A stretch of 64,000 nucleotides of DNA from Pyricularia pennisetigena (lineage: Eukaryota > Ascomycota > Sordariomycetes > Magnaporthales > Pyriculariaceae): assembly GCF_004337985.1 (NCBI RefSeq), contig NC_043742.1, positions 5,259,259 through 5,323,258 on the forward strand. Direction: 5' to 3'. How positions within the stretch are numbered: position 1 is the stretch's first letter; every line of letters begins with the position of its first letter. The translations under genes were made by a program, and so were the position numbers. The notes under the pieces are model-generated. The model was not told the origin of the DNA, searched no databases, and saw only the letters and a program-made list of their open reading frames with translations. Below, one piece after another: positions 49,101-59,694 of the stretch.

Positions 49101-51840
49101 AGCAACAATGACATCCCGATACCTCTTCTCATCAAAGCGTGCCGAGAACAGAATGTTGTCTTTGATGCTGGCATTAACCAACCAGGCCTGCTGAGCAACG
49201 TACGCGCAAGTTTCCGCAAGGCCGGTCTCGGGGTCAGGGCGAACATCTTCACGGCTCCGGCCTCCGGGCAGGTAAACGCGACCCTTGAGGAGAGTCATCT
49301 CGCCAAGAAGCGCCATCAGCAGCGAAGTCTTGCCCGAACCGGTCGGGCCAGTGATGACATTGAGCTTGCCAATCATGAACTCAGTATCGATGTCCAGGAG
49401 GCGGAACGCCTGAGATCCATCAGCTTCAATGACGTCCTTGCCACCCCAGATGAAAGCAGCATCCTTAAGGGCAATGATACGATTTCCTTCTTCGTTAACA
49501 TTGTCCTCTCCAAGCTGAATAAATTTGTCTGTCTCCTCCTCGCTCAGGAACTCCTCGATACGGTCAATCGATACCTTAGCCTCCTGAACGTGGGCCAACA
49601 TGTCGCCAAGCTGGTCCAGTGGGTGTCTCAGGAGCATGAAGAGCGAGATAGACGTGAATGCAATCGAGGGATGCAAGGGGCGTTTCTCAATCGTCGTGTA
49701 CACCAGGAAGGAGAAGAAGGTGATCAGTATCGGCACCGTGTTCCACACAGCAACGGCGCAAGCCCACACCATGTATCGCGCCCTGAGTGCCTTGAGCTCC
49801 GCCTTTCTCTTCTCGTCCACACTCTCGCCGAACCTGTGCTCCCAGGCAAAGTACTTGATGATGCGGATGTTCTGCAGAACTTCGTTGGTCGAGTGTATAC
49901 GTTTGTCGCTGCAGGCCATGATCTTCTTCTGCGTGCTGTTGAAAGCTCTGCCGAAGCCAATGTTCACAGGGAGAAGCAGGACCATGACAATGAAGCCAGG
50001 GATAGCGCTCAACCCGAGAACCTGGTAAAGCAGGACGACGGAAACCAGCAGCTGAGTGGGTGCCGAGGCGAAGAGGAAATGAAGGTAGGACGTGACCTCG
50101 GAGACGTTGAAGCTGTCGACTGACATCAAGTTGATAATCGTTCCATGGTTTGCCTGTTCATCTGCCGAGTCTTCCTTGCCCTTGTCGCCATCTTCTCCAT
50201 CTTCCGACTCATCTGTGCCGCCGAGACAAAGCATCTTTTTGATCTTGCTTATGAAGCCGCCCTGGCTCTTCTCCTCCTTCTTGTCGGATCCCAAAATAGT
50301 ATCCTTTCCGGTAGCCGCCTTGCGCCTGAGGGCTTTGGCATAGATCTCACCGACCAGGATGGCACGCACATTGATGCAGATCTTCCGGCCGATCCAAAGC
50401 GCACGGTTGTCACCCAGGGACCGGATTATGTCGGTAACGGGGAGTAGAATGACGTAAAGCCAAACCACGCTCCTGGGCGCGCTTTCTGGTTGTTCCACGT
50501 ACTCCAGAATTGCCTTGAGAAGCATCGTCGGGGCAAAGGTGAACATACCGGAGATCACGGCCCATCCAGCTTGTGCCAGCAGATCAGTCTTGAAGTAGCG
50601 CAGCAAGTGCCAGTATAGTTTCGTCGTCTTCTTGACCCTTCTGTAATGAGACAGGACGGTGGCTGCCTTGTCCTTAGGCAGTAGGTTCCAGACCTTGCTC
50701 ATCTCGAACGGCTCCTTGTAGCCTTGCCAAACGATCTGGTCGACCCATGAGAAGGTGAAGGACGAGAAAAGCGACGCCAAGTTCTCCCGAGCAGGCGGAA
50801 TACCATCCTCCCACTCAAGCAAGACGGTCTTGTTTCCCTTGCGCGTCGTGATGGACATGAAGAAGAGCAGCGACGTCAGGGCGAACTCGACGACGACGAG
50901 GATTTGCGCCAACTTGGAGGACGGATGGATCAAGGCGGAGCGAAAAATGCCAAGCAAGAACAGCCACTGGCAGCTGTAAATAGCGGCGGTGTGGTTCCAG
51001 AGGTAGGGGACGCGCCATTGTGTGTTGCCGAGGAATAGTCGTAGGGTGGCGAGCACAAGGACGTAAACCCATGTTGTCAGGCCGATAATTGTGCCGGTGA
51101 GCGTGTACGATTCGTGGGCCTTGGGCGACAGCAAAGCGACCACATACACTGCCACCAAACCTGCGATGGCGAGCTCCTCGACCACTATAGATAGTGTTTG
51201 AGCAGGCGGTGTGTCTGCCTGCACGATGGAGCCTTTTGTCGTCGTCTTGACGAGGGCTAATCGGCCGCCGCGGATCGCCAGGCCCTCATCGTCGTCCTCG
51301 TCGTCTTGAACAATGGGCTCGTCGTCTGGGGAAATGTCTGTTCGATGTGCGCCGGGGCGGCTATTGTCACCACTGGACACTGGCGCATAGGCGTGTGTCG
51401 AAGCGCTGGACCGAGGGCTCGTTAGCCGGTAAATCCACAAAACACACGAGGAATGGTTTAGAGACCCCAGAGTCGAGCGTTTCACAGAGCAACGCTCAGC
51501 CGGGTTTCGTGCCCCATGTAATTCCGGTCAAGTGTTGGATGCAAGGGGCGGTCAGCTCGGAGCAAGAGACGTACCTTTTTGACCGGGTCGCCGCATGCCG
51601 GGCGCCTCGATAACCAAGGTTCAGGACGGATAACCCTACGACTACTGCAGGGAGCAGTATCCTCAGGTAACTGAGACACAGTTAAAAGAAACATATGTCA
51701 GCTGAAGTGAATACCGGAATTGACCAGTTAGGCCTCAGCCTAGTCGCAAGGGCGAAAAACAAAACTCACTCATGCTGAAAACATGGCGTTAGATCATCGA
51801 CCTGCCATACCGGCCACTGGCACTCTCCGACGCCACCCAT
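46175..51840 (-). CDS. ABCC (MRP-type) full-length ABC transporter
   Basis: Six exons on the minus strand: 51840-51770, 51670-51575, 51405-49038, 48902-47939, 47817-47540 and 47450-46175, about 1683 residues. Exon 1 (MGGVGECQWPVWQVDDLTPC) and exon 2 (YLRILLPAVVVGLSVLNLGY) form the start of the N-terminal TMD0, typical of this class. NBD1 has Walker A GPTGSGKTS, signature LSGGQ and Walker B LLLDD; NBD2 has GRTGAGKSS, signature LSQGQ and VLVMDEA. The second membrane domain includes FFDVTPLGQMMNRFSKD. Family relatives (bile-acid permease Ybt1, Ycf1) pump glutathione conjugates, bile acids or metals into the vacuole or out of the cell. Exons 3 and 4 join with one G too many at 48902, breaking the frame just before GITLSGGQ; see findings. 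All other junctions are in phase. Confidence 0.9.
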
Positions 51841-54067
51841 CCTGTGCCCCGCTTCCTCGGCAGCGCGCTCTCAATCCAGACTGTAGGGCGCGCTGTTCTC
51901 GAGGAGGATTTTGTGATGTTGTCGCTCTTCGGGCCCCTCGCAAGAGACAAAAATTAATAGAGGGCCTAGAGAAAAAAAGGCTGAGGACGAGTTGGTATTA
52001 AAAGAATGTTCACAGATTGTGGGAGCAAGATTGTTGACCTGCAGGAATATACTAGCTCGGAACTCAAAGGCGCCCAATCGCAGCGAATTGACTGGTTGAG
52101 CCGGTTACTGGAAATTTTCAGCGGGCGGAGCTCGGCCTGGCTCCGAGGCTTCAATAGTGGACCAGTGCGTGCTTTGCAGCCTGGGCATGCAGATGATACC
52201 GTGCCTGTAGCTGCAAGGGCTGGCCCCAGTTGCAAGTGCTGACTTGTGGATCTCGACTGTCAGGTTCGTTGAAGCCACGGCGTATGGAATTATTCCTCGC
52301 TTGGCTCCTGAGACAACGCCGCTTCTTTTGACGATAGCTCTGTGGATAAAATGTGCTTCTGGTCAAAAGCAGATTCCCAAGAAATGGAATTGCTATTCCT
52401 CGAATTATGAACGCGGAGTGCTTACTATATTACTCGGATTGAAGCAGACTAGATATGATTCATGCTGTCTGTTGCCGTATTGCCCAAAAAGTATAACTCC
52501 ATCCAAACAGCGCTTAGACCTTGTCGAGAGCCTCGATGACATAAAAAAAGACGCCGACTGGGTCAGAGGGTGGCAACTTGCCCAAGTCAGTTTAGATCCA
52601 CTGCGAGGAAGGAGTGGAAACTGATACAGTAACAATGATGGCGTACCCCTCTGTTTTTTAAATTAAATATCGGGTTTTGGTATCATCATTTCAGGATACT
52701 ACGGTAGACCAGGCTCCAGTGTTAAAAAAAAAAAAAAAAGAAAGAAAGAAAACCATCATTTTCCTGTGTAGTGCGCAATGCGATTATCAGCTGCTACCCA
52801 CCTTCCCCATACAATGGGATGTAAGCAAGCTCTTTTTCATGCCGGTATCACAGGGAAATGGCCATGCATGTATGATGTAAGGTTGCGACGATCCGTCTCC
52901 AAGATTGCGGCTCTGGTACGCTTGGCTAACCCACAAAATTGTGTAAAAGTACAGGAAAGATTGGGAGTGGATTCTCTCACTTGCGACCTGTGGATTGAAC
53001 ACGTTTACGTTTACTACTACGGTCTATTGATAAGGGAAAGTGCGGGCGCGGGTGAAGTGGCGGACCATTGCCGTCCTACCCAAGACCCAAGAACATCCAT
53101 TTGTTCATTGTCTACTATAGAAGAGATATGTAGAATAATAGCACGAACCTATGGCGCGGATGTCGCGCACATCAGTGTTCCAAGTACCTAAAAAAGGGCT
53201 TGCAGGGTTACAGGCCCGTGTTATTGCCCTCGGGCGTTCGTGTAAAAAGTAAGCCCGGTGACATGCCCCTCGTGCAATTGACCGCGGGTTGTCAGGTGAA
53301 ATCCCGGACGCAAACAAACTTGAATGGATAAACAAGCTTCTAGCAACGGCAGTAACTTAGCAGTGCTGATGCATCGATATACTACTACATAGTAGAAGGT
53401 CAGAGTAGCGCCCGCTTTTTGTTCTTGGAATCGGAACATGACTAAATCTCCCGCCAGACTTTATACCATTTTTATTAGTTAGGCTCCACCTCATATGAGT
53501 CTTTCGGCCTGAACACGGTTCACTCTATGCAGATCACAGTATAACCTAAGCAATGAACCATTATGAACCATTATGAGCCTGACCTATCCACGAAGATTGA
53601 TATTAGATCAGATATTAACTACCACGTGGTGACATCCAATGTTCACGCAGTAACTATCAGCGTTGCATCCTTAGAACAGATCATATCTCATCTCTGATGC
53701 GTTGTGGGACGGGTACATCCGCGCGGACTATCACGAGGGTTGGCATAAATTCAAGGCTTGCTTTCATTGATGTTTTTTTTTTTTTTTGTTTTCGGATATT
53801 TAACAGTGGGAGAAAAACGCCCGGACTCCATCAATAAACGGCTTGGCCCCTGCAGAAATTGCAACCAAAAGGGCCTTTTCCCGTGTTGTTAGTCTTTTTT
53901 GTTTTACCCCCAATGAAGCCGCCTCCCAAAAGAATTTCGCGAACCCTCAACTCCCTGTATAATACCTCAGCAATATTATTACAGATGGATTAAACTCGAC
54001 AAAAAGAGAGATTATGGTCCTTTATCTGAAATGGTCATTTCAACTCTAGAGTGAGTGCATGACTACC
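51841..54067. other. Intergenic region
   Basis: About 2.2 kb between the start of the ABC gene and the 3' end of the SEC61 gene. It holds an A-run (52725-52739), a T-run (53774-53787) and several short frames with no intron or domain support. The first few hundred bases should be the ABC gene promoter. Confidence 0.45.
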
Positions 54068-55788
54068 TCAGCCCATAACCATGCCCTTCATACCAGCAAG
54101 ATCACCCTCCTTGGCTGCGATCTCGAAGTAGCCATAGATGATGCTACATGAAAAGTCAGCAAAATTTCTCATTTTGACGTCGAAAAGATTTGACAAGAAC
54201 GGTTAACTTACGTGACGGCAAGCAAGGTGCCAGTACCCGAGCCCAAAGCACCCATGAGATCACTGGCGACGGACAGGGCACCAATGCAGGCACCACCGAA
54301 AGCGGCAGCAGTAGGAATGATGCGCTTGAGCTCCTTGTACATGCTCTGGTCACGGTGACCGGCCATGACGAGTCCCTGGTCCTTGAGCTGCTTTGCTACA
54401 TCGCGAGGGCTGGAGCCCGAGACCTCAATCCAAGTCTTGGAGAAGACAGCGCAGGCGGTGAGCATGTAGACGACGTAGAGCGCCGTGTGGATAGGGTCGA
54501 TCAGAGCCTCGGTAAAGTTCATGGGAGGCGACATGTAGTAGGTAAGACCCGAAATGGCCGAAAGCTGGGAGCTGCCCTCCTTGGCCTCCCAAACGCCGAA
54601 GAGACGGACCAGGAGGTTCTCGGGGAAGCGGGAGTAAAGCATCTGCGAGATGATGAAGATGTTGGAGGAAAGGGCACTCTGCAACATGATGGGCATGTTC
54701 GAGGTGTAGAACAGGCGGACGGGGTACGAGCCACGGGCACCACGCTGGCGCGAGGACTTGACGGGGATCTCAACGCGAAGACCCTGGAGGTAGATGACGG
54801 CACAGAACACAAGCAGAGTTGCCAGCAGGTTCATGATGTTGGGGAGGTTCTGGCGGTAGAAGGCCTCCTGCAGAGCACGCTGCTTGTTGGGCCATGTCAT
54901 GAGCAGGTGGAACAGAGCAATGACGGCGCCCTCATACTCGGGGCCACGGCCAGTGTTGATGCTGGTGGGCGAGAAGGCCTTCCACATGATAGACTCGCAG
55001 ATGTTGGTGGCGATGAACAGCGAAATACCGCTACCCAGGCCGTATCCCTTCTGCAAAAGCTCATCCAGAAGAATGACGATCATGCCGGCAATGAACAGCT
55101 GGAGAATCAGGAGGAAGACGATACCGGCGCCGAGCTCGGACGGGGGACCGTAGAGACCAGTGAAGACGTAGACGGTGGCAGTGCCGGCAGACAGGATGAA
55201 GGCGAAAAGCTTCTGGGCGGTCTGGTACAGCTCGCGGTCGGACTTGAGGTCGAGGTTGACATCGATCATGTGGGTGCCAGCGAGGAGCTGGAAAACCATG
55301 CCAGACGAGATGATGGGCGTGATACCAAGCTCCATCAGCGTTCCTCTGTTACTCGCCATCATCATACGCAGCCAATATAGGGGGTCGGAGGTGTCCGAGG
55401 ACACAATGCCGTATAGGGGCATCTGGCTCATGACCAAGAAGATCAAGAGGGTGAGACCTGTCCACATCAACTTCTGGTTGAAGGGGATCTTGGTCTCGGG
55501 TTGCTGAACCTCGGGGAGGAACGGCACGAAGGGCTTGACGAGGTCAAGGAACCGTACTGTAGTGCGCAGGAGTCAGAAGATGATTTATGAAAGTAAATAA
55601 AGCCATTGATACGGTAGGGTGTCATGGGAAGCAGCAGTTCAACAAAGATGCTTGCCCGCCCGGTCGTGACCATTGTTCTTGAGTAATCGTCTTGCGACTT
55701 TGCCCGCAAGGTAACTAATGGTTACGCGACGGCGGGCACATTGCGATTGAGTTTGCGCGCACTGGAGGCTGAACTTACAAGAACTCAT
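54068..55788 (-). CDS. SEC61: Sec61 alpha, ER protein-conducting channel
   Basis: Exons 55788-55779 (only ten bases, ATG AGT TCT T), 55556-54212 and 54143-54068 give 476 residues, the normal size. The joined start [19 protein letters not shown] and [10 protein letters not shown] are characteristic of eukaryotic Sec61 alpha, and ten helices are present, including [14 protein letters not shown], the lateral-gate region around [24 protein letters not shown] and the cytosolic loop [22 protein letters not shown]. The protein forms the pore through which nascent chains enter the ER with Sec61 beta and gamma. The last exon encodes the C-terminal helix ending GMKGMVMG. It is divergent from the tRNA-modifying enzyme gene, whose start is 500-600 bases away, so the two may share a promoter region. 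Confidence 0.97.
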
Positions 55789-56294
55789 GATGGGCGGCTT
55801 ATATGCAAACAGTCATCTAAAAAGGGGGTCTTGTGGGAGAAAGGAAAATGGAGAAGCCCGATCAAGAGGCCGGCGAGGTAGCAAACGAGTCGCCTTTTGA
55901 CTTTGGGAGAGAAAGGAAAGGCGCAAACGACACGATGGGAGGCGACGGAAGCTGGTAGGTGATCTGGCTCCAAATTCCAAAGTGTGTAGGTGTTCAATTT
56001 GCTAAGTGGATAGCTAGCCACGTGGCCCACTTTTCTCCTGAAGAAGGGGTAGTGGCTTGGAAATGTGGGAGGGACCCTGTTGTATGGAGCGGTTGTGGCT
56101 AGGCTATCTGGCTTGGCTAGCACGCCCATGTCTGGGCGCCCACCCTACTACTGTGTCACGCAGGCAGAAGGACCTTTCATCCAATACCAATTCGTCCCGC
56201 ATAGGAGGAGTCACAGCCTAATCATTTGTACCTGCCGAGTAGAAGTATCACTTAGATCAATTGAACGTGTTCCTTTTACGGGAGGAGCAGTTGC
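55789..56294. promoter_or_regulatory. Shared upstream region of SEC61 and MOD5
   Basis: About 500 bases between divergent start codons. By position it should hold both promoters. I see no TATA box in a standard place; the base composition is mixed with CT-rich patches on the SEC61 side (55840-55930). Confidence 0.4.
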
Positions 56295-56387
56295 ATGTGG
56301 GCAGGATTATTCCCCCGTATTAGGCCTTTTTGCGGTCTGAGGCCTAATTCTTTGTCGATTATCACTATCAGGCGCAATGCCTCAAAA

Positions 56388-56555
56388 ATGTCTTCTCAAC
56401 AAACCCCTTCATCTCCTGAGCCCTTGGTTGTGGTCATGGGCTCAACAGGAACGGGCAAATCCGACGTATGCATCTTGAGGTTTATATTACAACGTTTTCC
56501 CCATTCACTTTCTCTTGAACGGTCGCATACGTGCTTTAGTCGAAAGAAGAAAANN

Positions 56556-56597
<42 letters not shown>

Positions 56598-58096
56598 ACA
56601 GAGAGAAAAAAAGAAAAGAAAAGAAAAAGAATCACACTTGAAACTTCAAGGCGTCAACAAGACAATTAAATGAATGAAAATGACTATATACTAACATTCC
56701 ATACCATGCATCTCCTCAGCTGGCAGTAGAAATCGCCCGCCGCTTCAATGGCGAGGTCATCAACGCCGACGCCATGCAGATGTACGAGGGCCTGCCCATC
56801 ATCACCAACAAGATCACCCCGGAGGAGCAGCGCGGCGTGCCCCACCACCTCCTCGGTATGATAAGCCTCGAGGAACCGACGTGGAACGTGCACCACTTCC
56901 GCAGGGAGGCCGGTAGCATCATCCGCGAAATCCGCAGCAGGGGCCGCCTTCCCGTCCTCGTCGGCGGCACGCACTACTACCTGGATGGCCTGCTGTTCGA
57001 CCACAACCTCGTCGCCGTCCCGCCGTCCGAGGGCCGGGAGAAGGACCGCCCTGCAGCAGACGGCGCCGCCATCTCAGCTTCTCGCGACCCTGCCCTCGAG
57101 GAGGCGTCGACCGAGGAGCTGATGGCGCGGCTGCGCGAGGTCGACCCTCTCGAGGCAGACAGGCGACACCCCAAGGACAGGCGCAAGATCATGCGGTCCC
57201 TGGAGATCTGCCTGACCACCGGCCGACGGGCATCCGACATCTACGCCGAGCAGAGGGAGAATAAGGCAAAGATGCAGCAGCGACGGCCCTCCGACGGCGA
57301 CCAATCGACGCAGCAGAGCCACGCGCCCATCTTCTTCTGGGTGCACTCAGAACGCGGCGTCCTCAACGAACGCCTCGAGCGCCGTGTGGACAAAATGCTA
57401 GACAACGGCCTTATCGAGGAGACGCGCCAGATGCACGCCTACCTGCAGCGGTCGACGCTGAACGGCATCACCATAGATCGGACGACGGGCATCTGGCAGT
57501 CGATCGGCTTCAGCGAGATCGAACCGTACCTAGACGCCCTGCATAGACAAGCCAAGGGTACAAGTGTCGACGCGCAGGAGCTGGAAGCCCTGAAGCTCGC
57601 GGGGGTGGATTTGATCAAGCAGGCAACCAGGCGGTATGCCAAGGGTCAAGTTCGTTGGATAACCTACAAGACCTTACCCCTGATCCAAGACGCAAATATG
57701 CTTCCCAAGCTGTTCCTGATGGACAGCACCGACGTCACGCGTTGGTCACCTGAAGTCGTCGACAAGGCCCTTGACATCATGGATAAGTATCTTGGCGGAC
57801 GCTCGCTGCCTGAGCCGGCAGAGGTATCCGAGGCGGCCCGGAAGGTTCTCGACAGTGTCATCGCGTCAAGCAACCAGAAGGAGACACCATGCAACAGGAT
57901 CTGTGAAGTTTGTCGCATCACGGTACTTACGGAGGAAAAGTGGCTTGTCCACATCAGAGGCCACCGCCATAAGCGGGCAGTCAAGTCTGCCAATAAAAGA
58001 GCGTTTGTTGCTTCCTATTTGGAGGGCAAAGGAGGCGATGCGGCTGAGAAAATAGAGGGCGCCAATGCAGGTCCACCAAGTCGCTCTCCGTGCTGA
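56388..58096 (+). CDS. MOD5: tRNA isopentenyltransferase (dimethylallyltransferase)
   Basis: Exons 56388-56465 and 56720-58096 give 484 residues. The P-loop GSTGTGKSD sits at about 18-26 and spans the intron; then come NADAMQMYEGLPIITNK for substrate binding, VGGTHYYLDGLL, and DRRKIMRSLEICLTTGRRASD. The C-terminus bears a matrin-type zinc finger, C-x2-C-x12-H-x5-H (CEVCRITVL... H...H), found in eukaryotic family members. The enzyme transfers dimethylallyl to A37 of tRNAs reading UNN codons. An in-frame ATG at 56295 would add 31 residues (MWAGLFPRIRPFCGLRPNSL at the start) free of acidic residues and rich in Arg, typical of a mitochondrial presequence. Yeast MOD5 also uses two starts. I list the inner ATG as the cytosolic form. 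The intron holds a long A-run with two N. Confidence 0.93.
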
Positions 58097-58339
58097 AGAT
58101 AATCAGTAATGAAAGACACAGATAGAATAAAATACCATGAATAAAGCCATGAGGTCCCCGTCATCAACTCTTGATGATACATATGGCGCTAGTTTCTGCG
58201 GGGAATATCAATATTGCCCGGAGCAGCACAGTTGCTAACGAAACATATTCTGCAATGAGTTGCAAGGCAACATGACGGCCATCAGGGTTACCGGCAGAGA
58301 GGAACTGCCTCGTGCATCACCGACGATACCTTTCGCCGG

Positions 58340-58416
<77 letters not shown>

Positions 58417-59694
58417 ATGCATTGCAGAAGTTTCCCCAATGATTATCTACCTAGATGTATGCTTGGCTCTTATTAAATTGGTACTGGGAGCAAAATTAAC
58501 AGTTTAAGATTCGCGGCGTCCAAAAACGGATGTTTTGTTATCTTTTACTGTCCGCCAAACCTCTTGTTCGCCTTTCATCAATGTTTTTCTTAACTGACAA
58601 GGATATGGAGGGTATGGAGGGTCTACCCCTGGCAAGTGTTAATTCAATGGTATTGTAGTCGTCGACTGGAGACTTTTTAGTTATGAACTCTCTGCTGGGT
58701 AAGGCCCAAATCCAGCCGAAGTAGAACAAGCGATTCCAAGTGAGAAACATCCAAATCGTTGACGATAATTCTGCTCCCTTCGGAACCGGTCTTGCCAAGG
58801 ATGGAAAAACAACGTTCACGGCAGGTTCCGCGAGACAGAGATCTCAACAAACAAGCAAGCACTATTTACTGCCTCGTTCCCATTGTAATTTCATCAGACA
58901 TAGCGTCACTTGGTTGGATCATCTCAATCGCATATCGCTTGGCCTTTGATCTGTTGGAGATGTTTGCATTATTTTTTTTTTTTTACCAACAATTTACGAA
59001 GCCCCGGACCCGAATAGTAGCGAGATGTTCAATCCGGCAGCTGGTGTCACGGTTTTCTTCAAGCCGGATAACTTGGTACATAACCCCCGACACAAAGCAA
59101 ACGACATATGTCCCGAGGACTTCGTGGCCTTGCGGGCTAAGTAATTGGATAATCAAATTGTTCATCCACTATATACAAGTGGCATAATGCCACAATCAAG
59201 AAACAGACCGCTGGGGCTCCAACACTTGCATGGTATTGAGAAGCTCGTCCACGTTTACGCCTCGGCGGCTCAATAAACTGTAATGGCCAGGACGGCAATA
59301 CTAAAAGCGCTCTCACTGGATTGACTAGGTAAGAGCGGACGGAATTCCGTATATTCCAGTAGGCATGGTCCTATATGTGATGGCTAGATTGTCTGTGAAA
59401 TTAAACTTGCTACAACCCACTAATCGCTTCACACCCGATCCTCGCTATACTTTACAAGGTGATATAACAATGAGTGCGAAAGTGAGGAGCTTTCAATTTC
59501 TCTCCAGTCAAGCCACAATCGTTGGTACGTGTACAGGCATGCCACATTCACCGAGGCCTGGACAAACACAGTAAGCGGCAGGGTCAAACAAGGCGCGTAC
59601 GCCAGCATACAACTCTTTGAATCAGTAAAAGTCAAACGCCTGGATTGCCCATAATGACTGGGGTCCAGTTCGACACCTCAATCATTCCCTCCCT
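58097..59694. other. Convergent intergenic region with a 76-base A-run
   Basis: About 1.6 kb between the 3' ends of MOD5 and the oligopeptidase. It contains the longest homopolymer of the window, 76 A at 58340-58415. I see no gene. Confidence 0.5.
58340..58415. repeat. Poly(A) tract, 76 bases
   Basis: An uninterrupted run of A. It could be the tail of a retroposed sequence or an expanded tract; no target-site duplication or retroelement body is recognised beside it. Confidence 0.9.

Noticed and set aside
51482..51694. 70-residue frame as N-terminus of the ABC transporter
   Set aside because: Splicing from exon 1 at 51840 into another frame of the same DNA gives a proper TMD0 helix and matching phases, so this frame is not used.
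54190..55380. 396-residue plus-strand frame opposite SEC61
   Set aside because: Antisense shadow of a strongly conserved gene; no motif of its own.
58260..58442. Frame with poly-Lys
   Set aside because: Translation of the A-run; not a gene.
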